DNA of 64,000 nucleotides from Kordia periserrulae (GCF_003054265.1 NZ_QBKT01000004.1:124001-188000); one strand, 5' to 3'. Shown: positions 35,098 to 44,059, counted from the first letter of the stretch. Notes: a model not told the origin generated them from the sequence alone. Program-made: numbers and translations.

Positions 35098-35448
35098 TTA
35101 TCCACCAACTCGTTTTACATTGTAATTTTCTTTTTCAAGAATTTCGATGACTTTATCTCTAAAATTCCCTTGAATGATGATTTCGCCATCTTTGACGCTT
35201 CCGCCAACACCGCATTTTACTTTCAAGAGTTTTCCTAAATCTTTTAAATCGTCTTCTGTTCCAACAAAACCTTTGATTACGGTTACTACTTTTCCACCGC
35301 GACCTTTGTTGCTAAAATGTGCTTCCAAGTATTGTTCGTCCGGCGATAATGTTTCTTCAGTTGTTCCTTCTTCTAATTCAAAATCATCATTTGTAGAAAA
35401 GACAAATCCGCCTAAATCCTCCAAACTGTTCATTTTTTTCTTTCCCAT
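35098..35448 (-). CDS. SUI1/eIF1-like translation factor (YciH family)
   Basis: A 116-aa protein. The conserved half (~50-116) has the SUI1 fold: GRGGKVVTVIKGFVGTEDDL, KDLGKLLKVKCGVGGSVKDG and EIIIQGNFRDKVIEIL. Bacterial relatives (YciH) resemble eIF1 and can bind the ribosome. The N-terminal 40 residues are acidic and probably flexible. First gene of the four-gene operon. Confidence 0.92.
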   Translation of the reverse strand: MGKKKMNSLEDLGGFVFSTNDDFELEEGTTEETLSPDEQYLEAHFSNKGRGGKVVTVIKGFVGTEDDLKDLGKLLKVKCGVGGSVKDGEIIIQGNFRDKVIEILEKENYNVKRVGG

Positions 35449-35503
35449 GAATGTTATATTAACGAGTGAATATATGAAAAATCATGTTCTTTTCATGAAA
35501 AAA

Positions 35504-35640
35504 TAAGAAATTGTCTAAGAAGTACCGATTTCGTCAAACCGAACTTGATTCGGTTTCGCATAACAGTTGGAAATCCATGTGATGAGATTCTGAGTCAAGC
35601 TCAGAATGACGCTGGGTTATACTTTTTAGACAATTTCTTA
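35504..35640 (-). repeat. dispersed inverted-end repeat, family B copy 2
   Basis: Inverted copy of the 3141 element: its ends TAAGAAATTGTCTAA(GA/AA)GTA pair over ~20 bp, and the minus strand contains CGTCATTCTGAGCTTGA and CAGAATCTCATCA in the same order. It lies between the dioxygenase gene and the start of the SUI1 operon. The TAGACAATTTCTTA end could work as a terminator for the minus-strand dioxygenase gene. Confidence 0.75.
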
Positions 35641-35672
35641 CTTGTGAAAATTTATCTAATTTTAAAATAAAC

Positions 35673-36623
35673 TTACTTCTTAATCAATCCCAATTCAATC
35701 AAACGCTGATTTAAAAACTCGCCCGCAGTAATGTCTTCGTATTGTTTCGGATTGTTTTCGTCGATACAGTTTTCCAAGCAATCCAACGGCATTTCACTGA
35801 TTGGGTGCATAAAGAATGGAATAGAGTAGCGGGATGTTCCCCACAATTCTCTTGGCGGATTCACCACGCGGTGAATTGTAGATTTTAGCTTGTTATTACT
35901 GTGGCGCGACAACATATCGCCTACATTAATGACCAATTCGTCTGGCTCAGCAATTGCATCCAGCCATTCGCCATCATGACGTTGTACTTGCAATCCTTTT
36001 CCGTGTGCGCCCATTAACAACGTAATTAAGTTGATATCGCCATGCGCTGCAGCACGAACCGCATCTTTTGGTTCACTCGTAATTGGTGGATAGTGAATTG
36101 GACGTAAAATACTGTTTCCATTTTTGATATAATCGTCAAAATAGAATTCATCCAAGCCTAAATACAATGCTAAAGCACGTAATACATACTTTCCAGTTTT
36201 TTCGAGCATTTTATAGGTTTCTTTCCCAACTTCATTAAAGTTTGGCAACTCTTCAACCGTAACGTTATCAGGATATTCTTCTTCTAATTTCGGATTGTCT
36301 TCTACATACTGACCAAAATGCCAAAACTCTTTCAAATCACCGACTTTTCTACCTTTGGCACTTTCTTTTCCAAACGAAACGTAACCGCGCTGTCCACCAA
36401 TACCTTCAATTTCGTACTTGCTCTTCGTTTCTAAAGGCAAGGCAAAAAACTGTTTGATTTCCTCATAAAGATTATCGACCAACGCATTGCTTAAAAAATG
36501 CCCTTTTAATGCTACAAAGCCAATATCTTCGTATGCTTTTCCTATTTCGTCAATAAATTTTTGCTTGCGTTTCGGATCGTCTGATAGGAAATCGGCTAAA
36601 TCTACACTTGGAATATTTTTCAT
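35673..36623 (-). CDS. isopenicillin N synthase-like 2OG-Fe(II) dioxygenase
   Basis: A 316-aa non-haem iron oxygenase. The N-terminal domain IPSVDLADFL and EIGKAYEDIGFVALKGH is the plant/bacterial DIOX_N type; the catalytic double-stranded helix has HGD (iron ligands His, Asp), a distal His in STIHRVVNPP, and RYSIPFF (2-oxoglutarate Arg). Substrate unknown. The ATG at 36623 was chosen over an upstream in-frame TTG (36632). Confidence 0.9.
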   Translation of the reverse strand: MKNIPSVDLADFLSDDPKRKQKFIDEIGKAYEDIGFVALKGHFLSNALVDNLYEEIKQFFALPLETKSKYEIEGIGGQRGYVSFGKESAKGRKVGDLKEFWHFGQYVEDNPKLEEEYPDNVTVEELPNFNEVGKETYKMLEKTGKYVLRALALYLGLDEFYFDDYIKNGNSILRPIHYPPITSEPKDAVRAAAHGDINLITLLMGAHGKGLQVQRHDGEWLDAIAEPDELVINVGDMLSRHSNNKLKSTIHRVVNPPRELWGTSRYSIPFFMHPISEMPLDCLENCIDENNPKQYEDITAGEFLNQRLIELGLIKK

Positions 36624-36729
36624 GTAATTCAAATTTTATTTTACTGAAACTTAAAATTTCAAACGATTTCGAAGTTCGTCTGAAAACTGAATTGTTAATA
36701 ACTTTATCAGCCTAAAAGGCTTACGAATA

Positions 36730-36737
36730 CAAATGTA
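36730..36737 (-). promoter_or_regulatory. -7 box for the dioxygenase gene
   Basis: TACATTTG on the minus strand, an exact TAnnTTTG match, giving a leader of about 100 nt. A -33 TTG is not obvious. Confidence 0.45.
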
Positions 36738-36857
36738 GCTAAAAATATACGGTTGAAAAAAGAGAGTTATTAACAATTGTAAAAATTCTCTCATTGCGCT
36801 TTGAGGAACCGTTTTTTTTAATGATTTTTGAATTTCGCAATTAAAGAAATACAATTC

Positions 36858-38855
36858 ATGCCAACGACACTAAAACCAATGGTTTACGATAAAAGAAATT
36901 TGACTAACGAAACGTTGCTCAATCTATATAAAAAGATGCTGAAACCGAGAATGATAGAGGAGAAGATGCTCATTCTGCTTCGTCAAGGAAAAATCTCAAA
37001 ATGGTTTGGCGGCATTGGGCAAGAAGCAATCGCAGTTGGCGTAACTTCTGCATTGACAAAAGACGAATATGTGTTGCCAATGCATCGAAATTTGGGAGTT
37101 TTTACAACGCGTGAAATTCCACTATATCGTTTGTTTTCGCAGTGGCAAGGAAAGGCGAATGGTTTTACCAAAGGACGCGACCGTAGTTTTCATTTTGGTA
37201 CGCAAGAGTTTAAAATTGTGGGAATGATTTCACATTTAGGACCACAATTAGGTGTGGCAAGTGGAATTGCTCTGGCAAATAAGTTAAAAGACAACAAACA
37301 AGCCTGTGCCGTATTTACAGGCGAAGGCGGTACAAGTGAAGGTGATTTTCACGAAGCGTTAAACGTAGCTTCTGTGTGGAGTTTGCCTGTGTTGTTTTGC
37401 ATTGAAAATAACGGTTACGGATTGTCCACACCAACTTCAGAGCAATATAATTGTGAGCATTTGGCAGATAGAGGCAAAGGCTACGGAATGGAATCGCACA
37501 TCATTGATGGAAATAATATTTTGGAAGTCTATTCGAAAGTTTCTGAATTGGCAGATAGCATTCGCGAAAATCCGAGACCAATTTTATTGGAGTTTAAAAC
37601 CTTTCGCATGCGCGGACATGAAGAAGCGAGCGGTACAAAATATGTTCCAGACGAATTGATGAATGCGTGGTCTGCGAAAGATCCGATAGATAATTATCGT
37701 AATTTTTTACTATTAGAAGGTGTGCTTACGCAAGAAATTGAAGAAGCGTATCAACAAGAAATTTCAGCCGAAATCAACGAAAACTTGCAAAAAGCGTTTG
37801 ACGAAGAAAAGATTACTTCTGCTAAAAGTAATGAATTAAATGATGTATATAAAAGTTCAGTATACGAAGAAGTTACGTCAAATTCAAACACAGATAATAT
37901 ACGCTTTGTAGATGCCATTTCGCAAGGTTTGCAACAATCGATGGAGCGACATGATGATTTGGTCATTATGGGACAAGATGTGGCGGAATATGGTGGTGTT
38001 TTTAAAATCACGAATGATTTTATCAATCAGTTTGGAAAAGAGCGTGTGCGCAATACGCCAATCTGTGAATCTGCCATCGTTTCTGCGGCATATGGACTTT
38101 CCGTAAACGGTATGAAAGCCGTGATGGAAATGCAGTTTGCCGATTTTGTATCTAGTGGATTCAACCCGATTGTAAACTTATTGGCAAAGTCACACTATCG
38201 CTGGAATCAGCATGCCGATGTTGTGGTGCGAATGCCTTGTGGTGCAGGTGTTGGCGCAGGACCTTTTCATTCACAAACCAACGAAGCGTGGTTTACCAAA
38301 ACACCAGGTTTAAAAGTGGTGTATCCAGCATTTCCGTACGATGCTAAAGGTTTGTTGGCGACAGCGATTAACGATCCGAATCCTGTATTGTTTTTTGAAC
38401 ATAAAGCCTTGTATAGAAGCGTGTATCAAGACGTTCCGACGGATTATTACACACTTCCGTTAGGAAAAGCATCGTTGTTAAAAGAAGGGAATGATATTAC
38501 GATTATCTCTTTCGGTTCAGCGGTACATTGGGCATTGGAAACTTTAGAAAAAAACACAGATATTGCTGCCGATTTGATTGACTTACGTACATTACAACCG
38601 TTAGATACAGAAGCAATTTATGCATCCGTCAAGAAAACAGGAAAAGCCATTATTCTACAAGAAGATTCGCTATTTGGAAGTATTTCTAGCGATATTTCGG
38701 CAATGATTATGGAAAACTGTTTTGAGTATTTAGATGCGCCTGTAAAGCGTGTGGCGAGTTTGGAAACACCAATTCCATTCGATCAAGGCTTGGAGCAACA
38801 ATATTTACCAAAAAACGATTTTGAAGCAGCATTGTTAGAGTTGTTAGCGTATTAG
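36858..38855 (+). CDS. fused 2-oxoacid dehydrogenase E1 alpha-beta subunit
   Basis: A 665-aa thiamine-diphosphate enzyme. Residues ~1-330 are E1 alpha: the ThDP motif AVFTGEGGTSEGDFHEALN then NNGYGLS. Residues ~345-665 are E1 beta: MGQDVAEYGGVFKIT, EMQFADF and GAGPFHSQTNEAWF. Fused E1s serve the branched-chain 2-oxoacid dehydrogenase complex in Bacteroidota. E2/E3 are not adjacent. The ATG at 36858 was chosen; 36879 is a possible later start. Confidence 0.92.
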   Translation: MPTTLKPMVYDKRNLTNETLLNLYKKMLKPRMIEEKMLILLRQGKISKWFGGIGQEAIAVGVTSALTKDEYVLPMHRNLGVFTTREIPLYRLFSQWQGKANGFTKGRDRSFHFGTQEFKIVGMISHLGPQLGVASGIALANKLKDNKQACAVFTGEGGTSEGDFHEALNVASVWSLPVLFCIENNGYGLSTPTSEQYNCEHLADRGKGYGMESHIIDGNNILEVYSKVSELADSIRENPRPILLEFKTFRMRGHEEASGTKYVPDELMNAWSAKDPIDNYRNFLLLEGVLTQEIEEAYQQEISAEINENLQKAFDEEKITSAKSNELNDVYKSSVYEEVTSNSNTDNIRFVDAISQGLQQSMERHDDLVIMGQDVAEYGGVFKITNDFINQFGKERVRNTPICESAIVSAAYGLSVNGMKAVMEMQFADFVSSGFNPIVNLLAKSHYRWNQHADVVVRMPCGAGVGAGPFHSQTNEAWFTKTPGLKVVYPAFPYDAKGLLATAINDPNPVLFFEHKALYRSVYQDVPTDYYTLPLGKASLLKEGNDITIISFGSAVHWALETLEKNTDIAADLIDLRTLQPLDTEAIYASVKKTGKAIILQEDSLFGSISSDISAMIMENCFEYLDAPVKRVASLETPIPFDQGLEQQYLPKNDFEAALLELLAY

Positions 38856-38900
38856 ATTTCTTAGAAGTTTAGACTCCTTAGAATCTTTAGATGTGTTAGA
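38852..38900 (+). repeat. TTAGANNNN tandem 9-mer repeat
   Basis: TTAGA recurs at 38852, 38861, 38869, 38878, 38887 and 38896, a period of 8-9 bp. The first unit holds the E1 stop codon TAG. It lies between E1 and the membrane LytTR regulator gene. Confidence 0.7.
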
Positions 38901-38961
38901 CGTACAAACCTGAATCTGGCGTGTTTAATGATTATCATTTGTTTGCTATGGTCAGCATTTT

Positions 38962-38969
38962 TATTTTTG
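38962..38969 (+). promoter_or_regulatory. -7 box 4 nt from the LytTR start codon
   Basis: TATTTTTG, an exact TAnnTTTG match, then TGAC and the ATG at 38974. TTG at 38943 is 16 bp upstream and may be the -33 element. Implies a leader of 1-2 nt. Confidence 0.55.
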
Positions 38970-38973
38970 TGAC

Positions 38974-39714
38974 ATGAAACAACTCAATCCATCCATAAAA
39001 TTGCACTTGCTTATTGGTGCCCTTACTAGTGTTTGGATATTTCTATTTGCGTTTTTTATTCGTCCGTATGAGCATGGCAGCATGGACTTTACCATTTGGA
39101 TAACCGTAAGTATAGGGTTTAGTGTACTGGCATTTGTGTGTTATGCGATAGTAAGTTTCATTCAAAAAATAATATATCAACAACTTTCCAAATGGAGTTT
39201 TCTGCTAGAAGTTGGTATGTTGCTATTGTTTTTTGTGTTATACACTGTGGCCACCTATACTTTTTACCGAAGTTCCTTAGTGAAAGGATTTTATGATTTT
39301 ACGACGTTTTTACGAGAAATCATCTTGACTTCGATGCTGATTTTAACGCCAATTTTAATTCTTTTCAGAACGTATGCCATCAAATTAATTCCTTCACGAG
39401 AAGAAACAATTACGATTAAAGGTGAAAACAAACTAGACATTCTCAAAATAAAACCTTCCGATTTAATCTGCATTTCCAATTCACAAAACTATGTGGAGAT
39501 TTTCTATTTAGACCAAAACGAATTGCAATCAAAATTGATTCGTACGTCCCTAAAAAAGTTACAAGCGGATTTTGATTTTTTGCTACAAATTCATCGTTCA
39601 CATTTGATAAATCCGTCACATTTTAAATCGTGGAAAGATGCTTCTACCATTTTGTTGACACAAATGGAGCTTCCTGTTTCCAAAAACTACAAAGAACAGG
39701 TATTAGCGCTGTAA
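38974..39714 (+). CDS. membrane-bound LytTR regulator 1
   Basis: A 246-aa protein. Four hydrophobic helices (~10-130, e.g. LHLLIGALTSVWIFLFAFFI) precede a LytTR DNA-binding domain (~150-246): KIKPSDLICISNSQNYVEIF, LIRTSLKKL, and FLLQIHRSHLINPSHF. Such one-protein membrane regulators act on nearby operons. A 20-21-bp direct-repeat array starts 6 bp after its stop, and the downstream gene encodes a membrane serine hydrolase. Paralogue at 43164. Confidence 0.92.
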   Translation: MKQLNPSIKLHLLIGALTSVWIFLFAFFIRPYEHGSMDFTIWITVSIGFSVLAFVCYAIVSFIQKIIYQQLSKWSFLLEVGMLLLFFVLYTVATYTFYRSSLVKGFYDFTTFLREIILTSMLILTPILILFRTYAIKLIPSREETITIKGENKLDILKIKPSDLICISNSQNYVEIFYLDQNELQSKLIRTSLKKLQADFDFLLQIHRSHLINPSHFKSWKDASTILLTQMELPVSKNYKEQVLAL

Positions 39715-39720
39715 TTTTTA

Positions 39721-39789
39721 TACCTAAAACAGCTTATTTCATACCTAAACTGTACGTTTTCAACCTAAATAACACACTTTATACCTTTC
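39721..39789 (+). promoter_or_regulatory. candidate LytTR operator: direct-repeat array with 20-21-bp period
   Basis: TACCTAAA at 39721 and 39742, AACCTAAA at 39762, TACCTTTC at 39782: four half-sites on one face of the helix, spaced 21, 20 and 20 bp. LytTR proteins bind pairs of ~9-bp direct repeats with about this spacing, so this is a likely binding site for the neighbouring regulator controlling the serine hydrolase gene. Inference from pattern; binding is not shown. Confidence 0.55.
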
Positions 39790-39863
39790 CCTAATTCACC
39801 TATTTTTCACGACTCATTTTGATGGTATTTTTGACGCATCAATCAAAATAAAATATCAAAAAA

Positions 39864-41957
39864 ATGAAAAAAATAGCTTGGCTCATCATCATCTATTTGT
39901 GTATGTACATCGGAATTTTTCGTCCACTAAAATATTTTCTAGCCGACGGTCCAATCGATTTACTCACAAGCAAACCCGATAAAGTACTCAACAGTGTCAT
40001 TTATATGACGGCATTTTACATTCACATCACTTTTGGCGGAATTGCACTGCTCATTGGTTGGATACAATTCATCAAAAAGTTTCGCGACAAATTCCGAAAA
40101 GCACACAGAATCATTGGAAAAATATATGTGCTTTCGGTTTTAATTAGCGCGCCCGTAGGCTTTTACATTGGACTTTTTGCAAGTGGCGGCATTGTACCAC
40201 AAATAGGATTCACGTTTGGTGCGTTTATTTGGTTTGTGTTTACGTATTTGGCGTATAAAGCCATTCGTAACGGAAATATTGCAAAACACCGCGAATACAT
40301 GATTTACAGCTATGTTGGGAGTTTTGCCGCCGTAATGTTGCGCTTTATTTTATATCCACTCATCGAAATTACGGGCGATTTTGCATTTGCTTACAGCATT
40401 TCAGTATGGGGAAGTTGGTTGCCCAATTTCGGATTTGCCTATTTGTGGGTTCATAAGCGAGAATTGTTAATTTCTATCTACAAAAAATACAAGCTAAAAC
40501 AAGTGTTGATTGGGCTTTTTATCCTTTCGGGAAGTGTCTTTTTAGTTTCACATACCAGCCCGCAAACGTGGTTGTATAAAAGTGCTTCGTTTGAAGGTGA
40601 AGCATTTCCGAAAAATACTTCCTTGACGAACTCCATCTTTACGAAAGAAAAAATTCAAGAAATCAGCAACTATCTCAAAGAAGAAGCCGAAACCACAAGT
40701 ATGCTGGTGTTGGAAAATGGAAAAGTAGTGTTTGAATATGGTGATGTGTCAGAAATTAGCAATGTCAGTACGGTTCGTAAAGGTATCGTTTCACTATTGT
40801 ATGGAAAATATGTAGAAAATGGCTTAATTGAGCTTAATCAAACGCTTGAAACACTCGGAATTGATGAAGAAGATGGATTGCTTTCATCTGAAAAGGAAGC
40901 GACTATTCAAGATGTATTGACGGCGCGCTCAGGTATTTTTCATGAAGCTGTACACGATGAACGTGCTATTTTTGAAAAACAAGAAAGAGGAACTAAGCCA
41001 CCTGGAACGTACTTTTTGCCAAATCAGTGGGATTATAATGTGGCAGCACATATTCTGGAAGAAAAAACAGGAAGAACCATTTTTACAGAATTTCAGGAGC
41101 AACTAGCAGTTCCACTAGGTTTTCAAGATTGGAATTATCACAATCAAGATAAAACGATTCAAAAAAGTAAATCGCGTTATGCGGCGTATAATTTTCATTT
41201 ATCAACTCGCGATATGGCGAAAATTGGACAATTGATGCTGCAAGAAGGAAACTGGAACGGAAAACAACTCATTTCCAAAGACTGGATTCAGAAAATCACG
41301 ACCACTTTTACGCCAAAAGACACGGTAAATGCACGTTTTGATAGAGATGTGTCAAGTCCGTTGCAACAGTCATACGGCCATTTTTGGTGGATTTTTGACC
41401 GCTTTTACGACAATCCAGATTTTGAAGGTGCTTATACAGCACAGGGAGAATTTGGGCAATACATCACCGTCATTCCAAAGCGAAATATGGTAGTAGCCCA
41501 CAAAACAACCGTTGATATTTACACATTATTACATTTTTCAGACAGAACTGCCACACCAACATGGCGTTATTGGTGGATTCTGCGAAAATTGTTGTTACAC
41601 CGAAAACCAATCGCGTCGTTGGAAACTGAGAAATCAACCGCAGAAATCATCGAATTCATCAGAGAAAACTATACAAAAGACTCCGATTACGGAATTTCCG
41701 AGCGATTAATCAACGAGTACGGTTTGTCGTTAGCAGAAAAAGGGAGACATGAAGAAGCTATTTTGATGTATCAATTAAATCTGGAAATCTATCCCAAAGG
41801 CTATTATACACATCGTATTTATGATTATTATGCGGAAAGTCTGCGAAAACTGGGTAGAGAAGCAGAAGCATTGCCATTACTGGAAAAGTCTTTGGAATAC
41901 AATCCTTGGAATACAGCATTGGAAAAGGAACTCAAGCTATTAAAAAAGTCATCTTAG
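39864..41957 (+). CDS. DUF2306 membrane domain fused to beta-lactamase-type hydrolase and TPR
   Basis: A 697-aa protein. Residues ~1-230 have seven or so membrane helices in DUF2306 pattern (HITFGGIALLIGWIQF, HRIIGKIYV, HREYMIYSYVG). Residues ~260-560 form a class C beta-lactamase-like domain: STVRKG (Thr303 to Lys306, where Ser is usual), WDYNVA (~385) and GEFGQY as the third motif. C-terminal TPR pairs follow (YGLSLAEKGRHEEAILMYQL, LREKLGREAEALPLLEKSL-like). Probably a peptidoglycan- or peptide-acting enzyme facing the periplasm, controlled by LytTR 1. The Ser-to-Thr change may affect activity. Confidence 0.88.
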   Translation: MKKIAWLIIIYLCMYIGIFRPLKYFLADGPIDLLTSKPDKVLNSVIYMTAFYIHITFGGIALLIGWIQFIKKFRDKFRKAHRIIGKIYVLSVLISAPVGFYIGLFASGGIVPQIGFTFGAFIWFVFTYLAYKAIRNGNIAKHREYMIYSYVGSFAAVMLRFILYPLIEITGDFAFAYSISVWGSWLPNFGFAYLWVHKRELLISIYKKYKLKQVLIGLFILSGSVFLVSHTSPQTWLYKSASFEGEAFPKNTSLTNSIFTKEKIQEISNYLKEEAETTSMLVLENGKVVFEYGDVSEISNVSTVRKGIVSLLYGKYVENGLIELNQTLETLGIDEEDGLLSSEKEATIQDVLTARSGIFHEAVHDERAIFEKQERGTKPPGTYFLPNQWDYNVAAHILEEKTGRTIFTEFQEQLAVPLGFQDWNYHNQDKTIQKSKSRYAAYNFHLSTRDMAKIGQLMLQEGNWNGKQLISKDWIQKITTTFTPKDTVNARFDRDVSSPLQQSYGHFWWIFDRFYDNPDFEGAYTAQGEFGQYITVIPKRNMVVAHKTTVDIYTLLHFSDRTATPTWRYWWILRKLLLHRKPIASLETEKSTAEIIEFIRENYTKDSDYGISERLINEYGLSLAEKGRHEEAILMYQLNLEIYPKGYYTHRIYDYYAESLRKLGREAEALPLLEKSLEYNPWNTALEKELKLLKKSS

Positions 41958-43153
41958 CGTTTTTTCATTCCAAACAAAATTCGCGTGAGAGCAAACGGAT
42001 AAATGAAAAATCTGTAGATAATTATAATAACGGGAAATGTCGTCATAAGTAATATTAGAACTTTTACACCAATTGGCATTTCCCATTGCACAATATAATA
42101 CGCAAATACCACAATGACAGTTTGATGCAGGATGTAAAACGGGTAAATGGCTTCGTTCAGTTTTTTGACAAGCGTACTTTCTTTGTTGAACCAAATTTGT
42201 CCGTAGCCTAAAAGTGTAATGACAAAACTCCAGCCGACCAAACAACACACTAAATACCAAAGCATCCAGCCTTGATTTTTAGTTAAATACGGCGCAATCC
42301 ATTCACCGGGAACATAATAATATGTGTAAAAAACGACGGAACTGATGATAAACAACAGGAAATTTAGCTTCCGATACTGATTCAAATGTTTCCAAGTCAT
42401 ATCTGCGGAAGCGAACAACATTCCCAATACAAAAAAGAAACTATAGAAAAAGGTAGATGACAAGTTAAACAGGTCTTTATCATTACTCAGATAGTAGCTT
42501 TTGAGCCACAAAAACCCTACACTCAATGGAATGACCAAGGCGAACAATCCGAAGCGTTTGGCGGTAAAATGCTTAAAAAGGTTTAAAAATTTAGCGGATT
42601 TGGTAGATTTTAGAAATAAAATCAGCGGAATGGCGATTATTGACATCCAAAATAAATTTTCAATAAACCACAAATGATTGACTTCAAAATCAGCATTTGT
42701 GTAGATTTCCCAGTAGGAAGTATACTGCGCGCGATTTTCAAAGAAGGTTTGCGGTGGCACAATGATGAAAATTCCAAAAAATAGCGGCAATAAAAGTCGC
42801 ACAGAACGCTCTTTCAGAAAGTCAATCCACGTACGTTTTGAAAAAGCAAAAATGGTTCCTGTTCCTGAAATGAGAAATAATAATGGCAATCGAAATTGCT
42901 CAAAAAACACCATAATATCATCTAATAATTTGCTTGAATCTGTATTCATGATGTGAAAATCATCTCCGTTAAACGGCATACAAATATGATGTGCATAAAC
43001 AGCTAAAATGGCGATAACGCGAAGCCAATCTAAATCGTATCTGCGAGTTTTTGTGTGCAAAATTGTTCGTTTTTTGATAGCACAAACGTATAAAGATTTA
43101 TAACGAAATCCTTGTAAAAGTGACTGTTTACATGGTTTTGTGATGAAATACAT
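41954..43153 (-). CDS. acyltransferase family 3 membrane protein
   Basis: A 399-aa protein with about ten membrane helices and the N-terminal motif RRYDLDWLRVIAILAVYAHH of the acyltransferase-3 family, which acetylates or succinylates sugars of surface glycans. The catalytic His is in that motif. Its stop overlaps the serine hydrolase stop by 4 bp (convergent). The ATG at 43153 lies 10 nt from the LytTR 2 stop, so it is co-transcribed. The first ~35 residues are atypical, so a TTG at 43060 may be the true start. Confidence 0.85.
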   Translation of the reverse strand: MYFITKPCKQSLLQGFRYKSLYVCAIKKRTILHTKTRRYDLDWLRVIAILAVYAHHICMPFNGDDFHIMNTDSSKLLDDIMVFFEQFRLPLLFLISGTGTIFAFSKRTWIDFLKERSVRLLLPLFFGIFIIVPPQTFFENRAQYTSYWEIYTNADFEVNHLWFIENLFWMSIIAIPLILFLKSTKSAKFLNLFKHFTAKRFGLFALVIPLSVGFLWLKSYYLSNDKDLFNLSSTFFYSFFFVLGMLFASADMTWKHLNQYRKLNFLLFIISSVVFYTYYYVPGEWIAPYLTKNQGWMLWYLVCCLVGWSFVITLLGYGQIWFNKESTLVKKLNEAIYPFYILHQTVIVVFAYYIVQWEMPIGVKVLILLMTTFPVIIIIYRFFIYPFALTRILFGMKKR

Positions 43154-43163
43154 TCAAAAGTAT

Positions 43164-44033
43164 TCAGCTTTGTGTAGTAGCAGAAAAATAGGAATTGAAA
43201 TCGCTTAACTTTGAACGCGATACAGGAACTTTTTCAGCATACTTTTGAAGCGTTAACTGATAACCTTGTGCATTTCCTTTGCACTCAATTATTTTGTCCA
43301 AATTCACCAAATAGGAGCGATGTGTTTTGTAAATATTTGAAAAGTCTTGCAACTGATTCTCCAAATCTTTTAATGTAATACGAAGTAGTTTTTTGGTGAC
43401 TTTATCGTGCTGTTCGAGGAAGATTTCGGTATAATTACCTTCTACTTTGGCGAATAAAAAATCTTGTATGTAAAATTGAAAATCGCTTCCTGAAATATGA
43501 CAAATTTGCGGTTCTGTAGTTATAGGGTTAGCTTTTGAAAAAGAGAGCCTTTCTAGGCTTTTGCTGTGTTTTTGAATCAATCGCTGGACGTTTAACGGTA
43601 AAATTATCAGTAATAACAACACGCCAACCATAAACGAATTTCGAATTTCTTCATACAAATAACGAAACGACCAATTGTTTGGATTGTCATAAATAATATC
43701 GCGTACCAAAAAACTTCCAATTCCAATCAAAAGCAGCGCAATACTCAAATGCAGCATTTCTTTGCCAATCGTCCAGCGAGAATCGTCTTTGATGGTAAAA
43801 TTTACGATTGTAAAATACAAAAAGACAATCGGGATTGGTAACGTTGCATGCAAAACTAAAATCCAAACGTACGCTATTTTATGTTCTGTCGTGTTGACTT
43901 CAAACGGTTCAAACGCATACGAAAACACAAAAGCTAATAGTGAAATTACGCCTAAAATGACGAGTAATTGTCGCTTGTTTCCGTAAATGTACGGATACGG
44001 TTCACGAAGATATGTAATGAGTGAATTGCCCAA
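43164..44033 (-). CDS. membrane-bound LytTR regulator 2
   Basis: A 289-aa protein with four to five N-terminal membrane helices (VILGVISLLAFVFSYAFEPF, VWILVLHATLPIPIVFLYF) and a C-terminal LytTR domain (~195-285): FAKVEGNYTEIFLEQ, LLRITLKDLENQL and IYKTHRSYLVNLDKI. It has the same layout as LytTR 1 at 38974 and lies beside an acyltransferase gene. The start is a TTG at 44033 with a TACATTTG -7 box about 20 bp upstream; no suitable ATG is present. Likely controls its operon. Confidence 0.9.
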   Translation of the reverse strand: MGNSLITYLREPYPYIYGNKRQLLVILGVISLLAFVFSYAFEPFEVNTTEHKIAYVWILVLHATLPIPIVFLYFTIVNFTIKDDSRWTIGKEMLHLSIALLLIGIGSFLVRDIIYDNPNNWSFRYLYEEIRNSFMVGVLLLLIILPLNVQRLIQKHSKSLERLSFSKANPITTEPQICHISGSDFQFYIQDFLFAKVEGNYTEIFLEQHDKVTKKLLRITLKDLENQLQDFSNIYKTHRSYLVNLDKIIECKGNAQGYQLTLQKYAEKVPVSRSKLSDFNSYFSATTQS

Positions 44034-44051
44034 AAATCAGTGTTTGAAACG

Positions 44052-44059
44052 CAAATGTA
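44052..44059 (-). promoter_or_regulatory. -7 box of the LytTR 2 operon
   Basis: TACATTTG on the minus strand, an exact TAnnTTTG match, giving a leader of about 12 nt to the TTG start. Confidence 0.45.

Noticed and set aside
43060-43153. Shorter start (TTG 43060) of the acyltransferase gene as the definite start
   Set aside because: The ATG at 43153 is 10 nt from the upstream stop and fits operon spacing; I kept it and noted the alternative.
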